A DNA stretch of 64,000 nucleotides from Cerrena zonata (lineage: Eukaryota; Basidiomycota; Agaricomycetes; Polyporales; Cerrenaceae). Position 1 is the first letter of the stretch, and each line of letters starts with the position of its first letter. Below, piece by piece: positions 31,444 through 43,263 of the stretch. The position numbers were made by a program, and so were the translations under genes. The stretch lies in the NCBI GenBank assembly GCA_038087015.1, contig JASBNA010000024.1:186001-250000 (forward strand), in the 5' to 3' direction. The notes under the pieces are model-generated. The model searched no databases. It had not been told where the DNA came from and saw only the letters and a program-made list of their open reading frames with translations.

Positions 31444-32955
31444 TATTAATAATAAGGAATGACAAAGTAGGAAATATAAGGAAGGACTAATGAACAAACA
31501 ATCAAGATGATCTTTAACCGAAGGAAATAAATCAATATTTATATCAATCTAATCTTCAATGAAACGATCGAAAAAGGGACACTTATTGGAACTAGAATGT
31601 TTTAAAAAAGATGTCGCAGAATATGCAGCGAAACACAAACTTTTCAAAAACGAAAAATAATTTCAACGTAAGACGGATTAAAAGAACGTAAGGGACAAAA
31701 AGAAAAAACTACAGGATAAAAGAGTGACACAGTAGTTGGGATTCTGGAGTTGTATTTGTCGATGTTGAAAAGAAAAGAAAAAAAAAAAGGAGTTCTAGAA
31801 AAGAAGAAGAAGTAGGAGGTTTTTTTTTCTCCTGTCTAGATTTTGGAAATTTAACACTAGTTATACATGATGTTTGGTCTGCTAGAAGCCCAGTCACTGA
31901 AAGTGCCAAATTAGAGTTGGTAGTCATGAGTATGAACCCATCAGCATTCATTGACAATACATAGCGTATGGTGCTAATAGCAAGAAAGCGTGTTGGCTTT
32001 GTTTACCTACTGGAATTGTTCACTAAAACTCATTTTTTTTTTCGCAGATTTTGAAAAGATTGCAAAATGAAGAACAAACAAAAACAAATAGAAACGCGAT
32101 CTTTTCAATGCTTCTTACATCATCGACTTACCTTTAAGCTTACATTGTAGGGGAAACGATGGCCTCTGGTTGGCCAAACACCCCCAGTGGCGGCCTGGCT
32201 CAGGCTCGAGTAAGACTGTTTGACCATCGTATTAGCACACCGCTTCTATTGGGCCCAGGAGCACATTTCGAGATGGGCTCAGTGGGTGTTGTGTGCCTCG
32301 AGCAGAAAAAAACGGTTTACTAACCACTGCTTTTACTCCTTCGGAAGCCTCGATTTTGCCGATTCGAGTAATTTTGCAACGAAATCCAGTATCCCTCCAG
32401 CGTGGCCCGAGTCCATAATATTCGCTTGCTGGTATACCCCTACGTCTGTCCTGTGGACATTGGTTTGGGCATCAGAAATCCGTGCCCACCTTTCCACAGT
32501 GTCTGGGGAGCCGGGGGGTGTCCACCACACGACCGTGTCTGGTGCTAGTAGCCTTGGACCATTGGCTCCTTTTACGTATGAGCTTAGACGAAGGCTGATA
32601 GTCGGCTAATGTACTCGTCAAGGCTGAAGGACTACCCCATGGGTTGAGTTTGTGCTGACAACCATTGCTAGTTGCATTCAGGCACATGTTCATGTAGGAT
32701 AATTTATCATTCTAGAAATACTTGACTGCAAAATATTGAATATCTAATGGCCGATCTGTTATATAAATGGTCTGCTATATACCTGATGGGCTATATACCC
32801 GATGGGCTATATACCTGATGGGTTCTATATCTGATACTTAAATAATATATAACTGCTTATGCACAAGCCATTCTAGAAGGATGCTATTCTAGATTGGTTG
32901 ATATATGTAGGGTGGCTTTGGTTGCAATATGCATTCAATTAAATATATGGATTTT
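31444..32955. other. Long intergenic region with GC-rich island and tandem repeat
   Basis: About 1.5 kb. The left part (to about 32100) is the promoter of the CAP gene, with AT-rich sequence at 31525-31550. A notably GC-richer block at about 32150-32690 has frames on both strands but none with recognisable protein content. A 16-bp tandem repeat follows at 32775-32822. Confidence 0.45.
32775..32822 (+). repeat. 16-bp tandem repeat, 3 copies
   Basis: Unit CTATATACCTGATGGG, present three times in a row with one T-to-C difference in the middle copy, with a partial degenerate copy at each side. Confidence 0.85.
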
Positions 32956-34998
32956 TCAGTAATCACCTAGATCAGGGTATCGTACTTCGAAATTGTCTTC
33001 GACAAAGAGACTCAACTCCTTCAAATACTTGGACTCACTCTTGCTCAAGATTTCTAGATCTCCTACTATACATAGTTGTCTTTTGGGTCTAGTGATCGCC
33101 ACATTTAATCTTCTTTCATCTTTTAAAAAACCAATTTGCCCCGTTTCGTTACTTCTAACTAAACTCATGATGATTATTTCTTTTCTCGTCCCTGGAACCC
33201 ATCAACAGTTGAGATTTCAATTCCTTCGTGTTCTTCGTTGTCTCGAATCTGTTTTCTTAACCTACTCACTTGGGCGTTATATGGTGATATAACCCCAATT
33301 TGCTCATTTCCAACCCCATACTTCTTCAATGCTTCAATATGTTGTAAAACAACCAAAATCTCCATTTCATTATACTTAGACCCACTGATTTCTCCCAACT
33401 GATCAGCATCAATCTCCTCGGACTTTTCATTGAAATCACCCCCCTGGGTATCATACCATATACAACTGACCTCAGTATCATCATTCGATTCAACGCCTTT
33501 CAAGTCACTAACCTTGATCCCGCAACCGACTCGTGTGCCTTCAACTTATCTTGGTACATGAACTTTGATGAAAATTTCATAATTTCTTGATTCATTCTGT
33601 ATTGGATGTTTAATAATTTCTTATATTTAGCTCCCTCATGGTCTTCAACCAACCGATCAAATAAGGTCTTCACTAATATTGAACCGGACTTATCAGTTTT
33701 CAAAACCGGCGATAATTGCTTATTATCACCAGCAATTATCAATCTTTTAAAATCACAGTGATTCACTATAGGGATCCAACATTGTGGTTCTAACGACTGT
33801 GATACTTCGTCAATGATGATGGTATCAAACTTCAACCCCTGTTGTTTGGCTATATTCAAATCGTAAGACCCTGCCCCGTGCAACGTAGATAAAATCACTT
33901 GAGCATTCATCAATAAATCTCCAACCACTTTACGTTCTCTTGACCGAAGTTCTTTTCTTAAAAGTTTCAACTCTTTCCACAATTCCCTTCTCTCAGCGTA
34001 TCGTTTACTTTTTTAGCTTTACCGATTGTTTCATTAATTTCTTTCTCGATATCACTTAAAATTGAACTACCCTCCCCGGTGGTCTTCGATAATACCTCTA
34101 GTGAATGCTTTAAGTTAGATTCAAGTAATCTTGCTGGATGTCCAATTCTTATCAACTTATCGGCGGAAACGGCCTTTTTTGATTTCTTCTTCTTTGAATC
34201 TTCATTATTGAAATTTGGTGATAATCTCTCTAGTATAGTATCGACAGATATATTAGAACCCCCACAAACCAACACCTTTTCGTTATTATTGAACGTGAGT
34301 TGCTTGATGATCTCAATTAAGGTGTACGTTTTCCCTGTCCCAGGGGGGCCATGAATAATCGTTATATTACTTTGATTAATGGCAAAATTAATTGCATCCT
34401 TTTGAGAATCATTCAAACTTTCATCGAAATACTTAACTTTATTAGAACTTTGAACAGGAGTGTATTTTGTTTCTCCTAAAAGTAACTGGATTATCGAATT
34501 TTTATTGGCCAACTCATTCAATTTATTCATGGTTGTAGTCATCCGTTGATAAGTTATTGAATTGGTCAATTGAACTATCCACATTCGATTTTGGTCATTA
34601 GCGGTATTGTTATAATAGTTCATTAGTTTCTCATCATTTATACTATCATCAACCGATACAACTATCAAATTAGACTTGACTTTAGTTACGACTCCTTCAA
34701 TTGAATTTTCATTATTGTCCTGATTCATTCGATCTAATCGAACTATGTCACCATTTTTAAAACTTCCTTGGCTAATTTCATCACTGATTGAGTTATCCGG
34801 AATCAATTCAATTAGATTCTTACCTCCTAAACCTGTACGTATATTAGATACTAATAAATTAGTGATGGCTAACCCAAGTTTAGCAAGTTTTCTCGCTGGA
34901 TATGACTTGAGATAGGTCTCAGTTAACGTCATATCAGCCTTCTGCTCTTCAAGAATTGCATTCTTGAATTTAGAAGTCAATTCTTCTTGCAACATCAT
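32956..34998 (-). CDS. HCS1: Hcs1, SF1B DNA helicase (IGHMBP2 family), three frameshifts
   Basis: DNA helicase A of S. cerevisiae, a 5'-3' superfamily 1B helicase found with DNA polymerase alpha. Motifs in order: an N-terminal OB-like stalk region, motif I GPPGTGKT (about 217-224), motif [34 protein letters not shown], then VDGFQGREK and [17 protein letters not shown]. Three single-base losses split it: at 34004-34006, 33519-33521 and 33181-33184, each in a short A or G run of the coding strand. The pieces join through conserved sequence (e.g. [17 protein letters not shown]). The start is taken at the double ATG 34993-34998; an upstream GTG-led extension is not used. The rebuilt length is about 680 residues. 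A Rap1-like site is 80 bp upstream. Confidence 0.9.
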
Positions 34999-35077
34999 CC
35001 TGTTCACCCAGTACCTGATTCAAGAAGTAGATGATGAAAAATCAAAAATTCAAAGTGTCTAAAGATCGAATGATTCC

Positions 35078-35089
35078 GATCCGTACACC
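35078..35089 (-). promoter_or_regulatory. Telomere-repeat-like element upstream of HCS1
   Basis: The minus strand reads GGTGTACGGATC, 11 of 12 bases of the Candida telomere core, and lies 80 bp upstream of the HCS1 ATG in the correct orientation for that gene. Confidence 0.45.
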
Positions 35090-35233
35090 TTATTTTTTTT
35101 TTCTACATCATCCGAAGACACTCTCTTTCAATGAAAGACCTGAATATTCATATTTATATATATATACTATTTGTAGTAAAAAAAATGAAATAAAAACACC
35201 TAGAATTACCAATTTGAAGATATGAAAAGAAAT

Positions 35234-35598
35234 CTAATTTTCTTTAGAGAAATCATTTAAGTCTCTACCAGTTTGTTCTTTTAAGTACTTACCAGCTTCT
35301 TTTGAGACATAATCATAAACCAAGTTTCTTTGCTTGAAATAACCACTGTATTTCAAAAGTGACACTGTTCTATCATAACAGGATTCACCAAAAGCTAAAT
35401 AATTGCCAAACCATCTACGGAAATCGACAGATGAGAAATGGGAAGTATCGAACACTAAACCAGTGTTACGATGAATACCTGCGAGTATGATTGAAATCAA
35501 AACTAAGTCAAAAGAATAATGTGCTAATTTACCAAGCTAGACAATAATTAGTAAAACCAAGTCCGTCTTCCAATATAAGGCATTATACATACCGACAT
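35234..35598 (-). CDS. COI1: Coi1-like DUF1748 mitochondrial protein, two exons
   Basis: Small inner-membrane protein related to S. cerevisiae YDR381C-A (Coi1), which associates with respiratory complexes III and IV. Exon 1 is only the ATG and one codon (35593-35598), and exon 2 is 35234-35536. Splicing the 56-nt intron (GTATGT donor, TACTAAT branch site, TAG acceptor) gives 102 residues beginning MSLGKLAHYSFDLVLISIIL, the hydrophobic N-terminal segment expected of the family, followed by GIHRNTGL and DFRRWFGNYLAFGESCYD. The S. cerevisiae gene also has an intron near its start. Without splicing no in-frame ATG precedes the conserved N-terminus. Confidence 0.88.
35537..35592 (-). other. Spliceosomal intron in COI1
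   Basis: 56 nt, phase 0, starting GTATGT and ending CTAG, with the branch sequence TACTAAT at 35547-35553, ten bases before the acceptor AG. Confidence 0.9.
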
Positions 35599-35682
35599 GA
35601 TGGGTAAAGAATAAGTGGCTACAGAGGAGTTCTAATTTTTTTATTTGATTTCATCTATTTAAAATGCGAATTTGAGAGTTAT

Positions 35683-38600
35683 CTAAGTATGAACTCTTTT
35701 AATGACATTTGGTAAATCGTTTGCAGTCCAATCTTTTATTCTCTTATTTGATTGGAAGGTGATACCAAATCTTAATAAGATCTGATCAATGTTCAACTTC
35801 AACTGTTCATCTATCAAGTTATCCTTCTGTAGAGATTGTCTGATGATTTCAAAATTTGATAAGATGGCAAATCTTGTAATTAATAAATCCGATCCGTTAT
35901 TCAATTTTTGTAAGTTATAAATATAATTCAAAATCAATTGCTTGGTTTTGAATGGGGCATACAAAGAGTTATTAATATTCATTAACCATTCGATGATCTT
36001 TTTCAGTCTGATGATGTTTAAATCATCAAGTTGCTTTGTACCATGGATTAAATCGGTTATTAACCAATTGATTTGACGGTAGTACAAATCATGACTCGAC
36101 AGTTCCTCTTCATCAGCAAAGGGGTTGGAAATAGACTTGAAAAGTGGTATTTCACTGATTGTAGGATTTGACAAAATGTATCTGAAAACTTTTTCATACA
36201 AGAAATGACCCGGGTTAGATAAAATTGGAACTAATGAGGCATAACTATACCAGATTAATGAATTATAATGTTCAAATTTCTCCGATTTCAATGTGTTTAA
36301 TATATTACATAAATAAACCTGGAATATGTTCTTGTCTTTGAACTCTTGTAATTCAATCGATTTCAACATACCATTTAAAAGTACTTTTGTAATGTTGACG
36401 ATATCCTTATTGGAATTGGATAGATTAGCTATAATAAATTGTAATAAACTTGATTCAATCAACTTTTTCAAGTCGATTTTGATTTGGGTAACATTTTCTT
36501 CTTCATTGTTAATTTCACTAATTAATTCATCATTATTAATAATAAGTAACAATAAAAACTCTGCATCGTAAATTGTGTCGATATAATTATAAGAAATCAA
36601 AGCATCCGAAATATTGATATTATTTACAGTATTAATGATGAAATTCTTCGATATAGCCAAAATGAAACTTGATTTATCTCTGATGAATAGTCTTTCAAAA
36701 CCAACTAGCTCCAAATCAGATTCATTTAAAGAATTAGCAAAATCCCAATTTGATACTTTATGAATCCATGATTTATTGATATTAGTTTCGATTGTCTTCA
36801 TAAGATTTTTCAATACCAAATCATCTTTTCTGATTGATCCTAAATAGAAGTTCAAAATATTATCTAATAAGCTCTCAGTTGAATTTTTCAGGGGATTTAA
36901 ATTGAATAATCTTTCAATGATGAGTGCTGATTTTATCCTTACTTCTCTTGTTTCATTTGTTGGTAATTGAAATAATGAGTTATGTTCATTGTTAATAAAT
37001 ATTTGTAATAATTTTTCGTATTGAATTGATTTTGAGTTGATTAATAAGTAAGCATGATTTAAATAAATTTCGTTATTAATCCAATCTTTAGAATTCAAGA
37101 TAACTTCTAATTGGGAGTTAATGATCAGAATTGGTAACTTGGAGAAATTGATTTGGTCAGTTTTAATTAAGAAAGAGTCAAATTTAGATGAAAGTTCAGT
37201 TGATTCAGCAAACTTTTTAGTGATATATAAGATTGTCTTATACAACCAATCATTTATGAAAGGAATGTTTTCAATTTGAAAGTTTCCTATCAATTCAACA
37301 AATTCCGGAGTGAACAGTTTCTTTAAGTCTCTTTGACAAAATTTTGTACGACTTTTGATAAATCATTGATATTAAATTTATCAAAACTATGATTGAATAT
37401 TTTGATTGAAAACTCTGGGTTCTTGCAATTTCAAAACTGATGGAACTATTTCTAAATGCTTATCAAAAAACGGTTTATAAAAAGAACTAATGAAGATTAA
37501 TAAATCTTCATCTTTAGTTTTTAAATTTAATAAATCGGATTGGGGAGAAACGTTTGGTAAAAGGTTTTTGAAAGTTTTCAAATCATTTTCTATAAGAGAT
37601 AAAGGAATTTGATAGGATTTGAGAATTGATTCAAATTCCGGTTTTAAAATTAATTGGAAATTTGGTTTGATTTCAATTTTTCTATTAATTAATTCTTGGT
37701 AAATATTTGGATTTGAATTATTTGAATTGGTCAATTCGATCAATTGGTGATTTGTTAATAACCAAGTAAAATCAACTTTCATTATTTCATTATTCTTCAA
37801 TTTTTCAAAAACAAAAGTTTGAAATTCATTTTGTTCTAAGTTTTTGAAAACATCCAAATTTTGAAATAATTCATTTAATAAATGAATAACCAAAACGTTA
37901 TTAGATTTGAAAAATTGGCCCCAAAATTTTTCGGAACTGACAAATTTATGTAAAGAATTATCGGAGACAATATAGTTACCTAATTTTAAAAAAATATCCA
38001 TAATCTCTTTTTCATTTGAACAATTATTCAATTTATAGAACAAGTTTCCGAATTGAAATTTGGAAATTGGTTGATTGATATTTTCCAACTTAATTTTAGT
38101 TGAAGGGTTTAATTTTTTCAATTCAATTTCTGATTCACCGATGAGGACTAATTTGCCACATAAATCATCAAGCCAATCTTGAATTTCAGGAGTTCTCTCG
38201 ATATAGTTTAATTGTTCGAATAAGACAATGATGAACAAACTCAAGTCATTATGATTTTGATGAGAAATATCAAGATATTTATAAGGGAATTTGATTGATC
38301 TTGAGATTGTTTCATCAAGCAACTTAGCGACTTCATTATTTGGAATCCCCAGTAAAATCAAGGGGATTAAAGGAGATTCGATTAAATTTGAATTGAAAAT
38401 CAAAGTATCTTTAGTCAAATTTGATAAGATGAGGAAAATTTTAGAAAATAATTTTGAATTACCTAATTTTAACAAATTAGTGAAGAATGAATTTGAATTT
38501 TGACTTTTATTGAACCATTTGAAATCCTTTGATTGGATTGATAAGTAGTTATTTAATAAGATCAAATCATATTTATTTTCCAAGTTCAAATCTGATAAAG

Positions 38601-39991
38601 GGAATCGAAATATTTGAGATTTAAATTTTTCAAAGCTTGATAAAATCATTGAGATTGTTAATTTGATGATTTTATTTTCATGATTGAGAAAGTTAGTGAA
38701 ATATGATAAGTTAGGGAAGTTACCCAATACGATTTCAATAACGGTAGAATCCACATTAGATAAATGGTTTAATTGTAAGAAAATCAATTGTAAAGAGAGT
38801 TGAACAATTAGTAAATTTTTCAGCTCCAAACATTTCATGAGGGAAGATTTTGATAAAGGAGCCAAAGAGATTTGATCAGCTTTGGAAAGATTTGGAATTG
38901 ATAAGATCCTCGAGTACAATAAAGTGTGGCCAATCCACCAACTAGTCAAAGAGGGATCATGGAACCCACCACCATTGGCAACAATCCAGTTGGAGTAAGG
39001 AGCAATCAATTCAAGATTCGAGGATAGTATAGCAATACATAGGTTCAAATGAGAATGAGATTCCCAAGGTTTCAAGAAAGTTAACAAAGTGTAAATGACT
39101 TTATTATTCAATTTGAAGTTTTTATTATTGATTGATAAGTCAATCCCATTATTGTTAATTGGGAACCTCAACCCATAGGTTAAATCCGTAACCAAAAGAT
39201 TGAATAAATCATGGTACTCTTTTTGACAAGTTGAATAGACCGGTTGATCGATTTTATTCAAAAGCAAGGAAAATTTATGTAAGAAATTTTCATTTAAGAT
39301 TTTTGACTTTGTTGATTTTTTAAAATTTGTATCGTGACAAATTTTATCATTTATGAAAGCTAATGATTACTGATAATGACTCGGCAGAGTCTTCTTCTAA
39401 CGACTTCCATATATTATTCATTAACTTTGATATGAGTAGCAAATCTTTTCTTATAAAAGAGTTTGTAATTGAGCATAACTTGAACCAGAATATTATAAAT
39501 TTACTTCGAACCAGTTTATTTGAGTTACTTGGTAATTTTGTTAGGAAGGATGAGTTAAAGTCAAAGTTATTAAGAACATCGTTGACGATGATATAGTTAG
39601 GGAACTCGATAACGTTAGTCAACAACGAAAGAATAGGATTAATCAAGTTTGGTCGATTATTGAGACATTTCATGAAAATTTTTGTATGATTGTTCAACAT
39701 ATCCAAATAACCATCGGTGAATGCTTGCTTATATTCCAAGATGGCTAGTTTATTCGACAAGTCGTCATTGTTGTCATTGAATACCGAGTTAACCAACCCG
39801 GTGAACTCACTCAATTTATTGGTGATTCTTAAGAACTGGGCATGGTCATTGATTGAGATGAAATAACTCCAATTGGAGATAATCTTGGGTAAATTCGACG
39901 CAGCAACAAACTCAAGAACCTGCTGCGGGCTTTTCACCTGGTAGAACTTTTCCAACAATGCTGAATCAACATTCGAAGACTGTTCCTTCAT
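35683..39991 (-). CDS. URB1: Urb1/Npa1, 60S pre-ribosome assembly factor, three frameshifts
   Basis: Very large nucleolar protein of early 60S pre-ribosomal particles, an HEAT-like helical scaffold. The N-terminal part (ALLEKFYQVKSPQQVLEFVAASNLPKIISNWSYFISINDHAQF) and the region LLVTDLTYGLRFPINNNGIDLS with FHDPSLTSWWIGHTLLYSRIL match the Npa1 family. Frame breaks: one extra T near 39356-39358 (joins through SFINDKICHD), one extra A at 37400-37403, and one missing base near 37329-37332 (joins into DLKKLFTPEFVELIG). The rebuilt length is about 1435 residues, shorter than S. cerevisiae Urb1 (1764). The start is the only ATG at the head of the frame. A Rap1-like site is 87 bp upstream. It is a near neighbour of HCS1 here as in S. 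cerevisiae (YKL014C, YKL017C). Confidence 0.88.
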
Positions 39992-40077
39992 GTCTTGGCT
40001 GGATAAAGAAGAAAGGGTAGATCAGCTCATCTCATCTGGCCGCTAAATGCTGAAAAAAGAGAAATTTCTCCAGCTGT

Positions 40078-40090
40078 ACACCCGTACATC
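40078..40090 (+). promoter_or_regulatory. Perfect Rap1-consensus site upstream of URB1
   Basis: ACACCCGTACATC satisfies every position of the S. cerevisiae Rap1 consensus ACACCCRYACAYM. It is 87 bp upstream of the URB1 ATG; a second, weaker ACCCGTACCC follows at 40099-40108. Confidence 0.55.
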
Positions 40091-40598
40091 AACTACAGAC
40101 CCGTACCCTTTTTTCTATTTTTTTATTTTTTTTCATTTGGCTTGGGTTTAGCCTTTTGATTTAGTTTATTTTTCATCCAAACAAACTCCAAGCACACCAG
40201 GGAGACATCACCGGTCGCAGGCTACGGGGCCACATCGAAGCCAGGGACGTCAGCGACGTCGGGGGTTATTCTGGGTAACTCCGCCGGAAAATGGGGTAGA
40301 CAAGCGGTCGTGGAGCCTTATCTTGATCACGAGCTTACTGTGAATGAATGTCTAATCATATATGAGTCGCGGAGTAACTGCAGGCATCATCCGGAGTAGC
40401 CATTCAGCCTTGAGTTTGGCCGTCTCCCTGTGCTCAGAGCATGATTTGTAATGTACGGATCCACCCGCAAACCAACTCTCTATTGTGCGGTACCAGTTGC
40501 TCTGTTTCATCTTGATCTGAACAATTGATCTTGGACCAAGAGGGGATCTGGCCTGCTGGAATCCTGAGCAGCATACCTGATCATGAACACCTAAATGA

Positions 40599-40646
40599 AC
40601 ACCAGAATGACTGCACACCAGAATGACTGCACACCAGAATGACTGC
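40599..40646 (+). repeat. 16-bp tandem repeat, 3 copies
   Basis: Unit ACACCAGAATGACTGC, three exact copies in a row, followed by a partial copy ACACCCCAATGCC. Confidence 0.9.
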
Positions 40647-41165
40647 ACACCCCAATGCCTAAACCTCCTGAACCCCTGAACAAACTAAGGGCAGTTAAAG
40701 TTAACGGAGTAGTCAAACTTAATTGAATAGAGTAGAAATATGTTAGCAAGAGAAGACATTACCGCAGTGGGCAATTCGTATGTACCCCAGAAAGTATGAC
40801 ATCATCGCAAAGTAGAGTTAGACACCACCCCACACCCGTGCACCCAGCGGTGGTCCTGCTGGTCTTCTACACGACTTTTCCAGCTAATTTTTTTACAATT
40901 TTTTTTTTTGTTTTGTAAGCATTTCATAAACAGAATACCCCTCTTAACTATAATCTTATAAATAATTACACAAATCATAGAATTTTTTTTTTTCCTCTCT
41001 AAAAAACACACTGTTAGCTTTAAATCAATCAACTTGTACATCTACTACATGTTACTATGGCACTAATACTGGTATGTAATTGCTTCGACGGGGATACCGT
41101 AAACAGAAACTAACTTTGAGTAGAATTTTAAGAAACTTTTCGCTTCAGATCCACTGGTGAATGAA

Positions 41166-42809
41166 ATGGATGATTCGTCCTCGTCCAAAGAATCGTTGGC
41201 CGATAATAAGAATGGGGTGAATTTTGATATTAGTCCCTCGTCGACTCCGAATCAATACGGAGATTTGCCCAAGGATTATAAATTGATGAATTTATTGGGA
41301 GAAGGAGCCTTTTCTAAAGTATACAAGGCGGTGAATGTTGTGAAAAATGAAACCGTTGCCATCAAGATTATTGACAAGGGCAACTTGTCCACGAAACAGT
41401 TGATGAATATCAAGAATGAAATCAACATCATGTCCAAATTGAACCATATCAACTTGTTGAAGCTTTTGGATTCATTCAATAATGAATCGTATTGTTATCT
41501 TATATTAGAATACTGTGATGGGGGTGAAATCTTCAATAAGATCATTGAATATACTTACTTCAGTGAAGACTTATCTCGTCATGTGTTTCTTCAGTTGTTA
41601 GATGCAATCAACTCATTACATGTGAATAATATAGTTCATCGCGATATCAAACCGGAAAATTTGTTGTTTCAACAGATTCCCTTTATGGACCGGTCCCATC
41701 AAGAGTTTGAATCGTGCTTGAGAGACTCGGATGATGATTCGAAGATTGATGAAGGTAGGTTTGTTCCGGGAGTCGGTGGTGGTACCATTGGGATCATTAA
41801 ATTGGCTGATTTTGGTTTGGCCAAACAATTGAAAACCGATGATGGTAAATCAAACTTTTATTGTAAAACTCCTTGTGGTACTGCTGGATATACTGCACCA
41901 GAGGTAATCACTTGTAATAATGGTAATAATGGTAAACGAGTTTTCAAAAATTCAATTAGTAAAAATAATCATTATTCAAAAGCCGTTGATATTTGGTCTC
42001 TTGGTTGTTTCCTTTATACCATCTTATGTGGATTCCCACCATTTTATGATGATGATCAACATCAACTAAGTTCAAAGATTCTAAAAGGTGATTATGTTTT
42101 CTTAAAACCTTGGTGGGATGAAATTAGTGATGATGTAAAAGATTTAATCATGAGAATGTTGGACATTAACCCAGAATCAAGAATTACCATTGAAGAAATC
42201 TATAATCATCCTTGGATTAGTCATTCTCAAAATTTTCTGGTTAATGACGATACTTATTTCAACATTTCTTCGACTTTACAGCCTTCCATGATGAAAAACC
42301 GTTTTGGCATCTCCTAGAGCAGAAGCAATTAAAAAAGTATTCAATAATCCAGCAATGAGTAATTCAACTTCGGTTCAATTCATAGAAAATATTCAAGAAT
42401 TTTCTGATTCCGATAATGAAAAACAACCTGATGAGCCTTTAATAAAGTCAATTTCAAAAACGTTTTCCAATCAAATTCAATCATTGAAGATGAAAATAGT
42501 GATGAATTAACTAGCTTAAGACAAAAAATTCATCATTCAATCACTTCTTCTTCAAATTCTTCCATCAACTCAATGGATGATGATTATCAAACCCGTTCAA
42601 GTTCAGTCATAAGTGGATTGAATGGAGATTTTAAATTCACCCTCAACTTAAACGATTCAAACTTATTAACTAGAAGGAAAACTTCCATTCTGTCAAAACA
42701 CAAATCAAGAAATACTTCTTTGGAAAATGATCATCGACCAAATGAGTATAATCAATGTGGTTTGGTGGATAACCATTTCTTGAAATCTCCAAATAATGTT
42801 GTTTCTTAA
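41166..42809 (+). CDS. RCK2: Rck2-like Ser/Thr kinase (MAPK-activated), two compensating frameshifts
   Basis: CaMK-group kinase of the Rck1/Rck2 type, a substrate of the Hog1 MAP kinase that tunes translation under stress. From the ATG at 41166: glycine loop LGEGAFSKVYKA (about 44-55), catalytic lysine K67 (AIKII), HRDIKPENLL with catalytic D160, DFGLA at 215-219 after a roughly 40-residue insert, and the Rck-typical TPCGTAGYTAPEV. An extra T at 42302-42305 shifts the frame just before SPRAEAIKKVF, and a missing base near 42486 shifts it back, so the S/N-rich tail ends at 42809. The rebuilt length is about 547 residues. An out-of-frame ATG at 41161 overlaps the start region. SSK1, upstream in the same pathway, is also in this window. 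Confidence 0.85.
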
Positions 42810-43263
42810 CCTCCTGGCTTGTTCTTTTATCTTCACTTCTTTCAATTCTACGGGAAGCAAAAACTATGTACTATTTTGTTTGTTCCAGTCATTTGGGTTT
42901 TTCTTTTTTTTTTTTCTTTATCTGCATTATACTTGGATTTTGTTTTGCATTTTTAGTTCTATATTTTTATACTCGTTCTGTTTTTTATGACACTCGTACT
43001 ATATAATCTTTCAACAACTTGTAAGTTGAGTTTTTTTGTAAAAATTCAACCGGTTTTATACAATCATTGCTGTTTATTTTTATCCCATGTGTACTTAAGG
43101 CGATGATTTATTTTTTCCGATAACCTAATTTTTTTTTTTTTTTTTAAGGCTTAATTTATCCGTTTTCATAAATGCAACTGCCTTTGAACAATTACAAGTC
43201 TAGGCTTGCCAAAGGTTAAAACGTTAATTAATTATATACAATAGAATAAGATAATAAATAAAA
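42810..43263. other. Convergent 3' flanks of RCK2 and GRX5
   Basis: T-rich, with runs at 42904-42917 and 43128-43145. It reads as 3' untranslated sequence and terminator regions for two convergent genes. Nothing else is seen. Confidence 0.35.

Larger units (their letters stand above)
39992..41165. promoter_or_regulatory. Divergent promoter region of URB1 and RCK2
   Basis: About 1.2 kb. Contains Rap1-like sites at 40078-40090 and around 40098-40107, a GC-rich stretch at 40195-40330, another TGTACGG site at 40451-40462, a 16-bp tandem repeat at 40599-40646 and T-runs near 40890-40910 and 40983-40994. No gene recognised. Confidence 0.45.

Noticed and set aside
32220..32609. 129-codon frame in the GC-rich island
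   Set aside because: No recognisable content, with competing frames on the other strand; not called as a gene.
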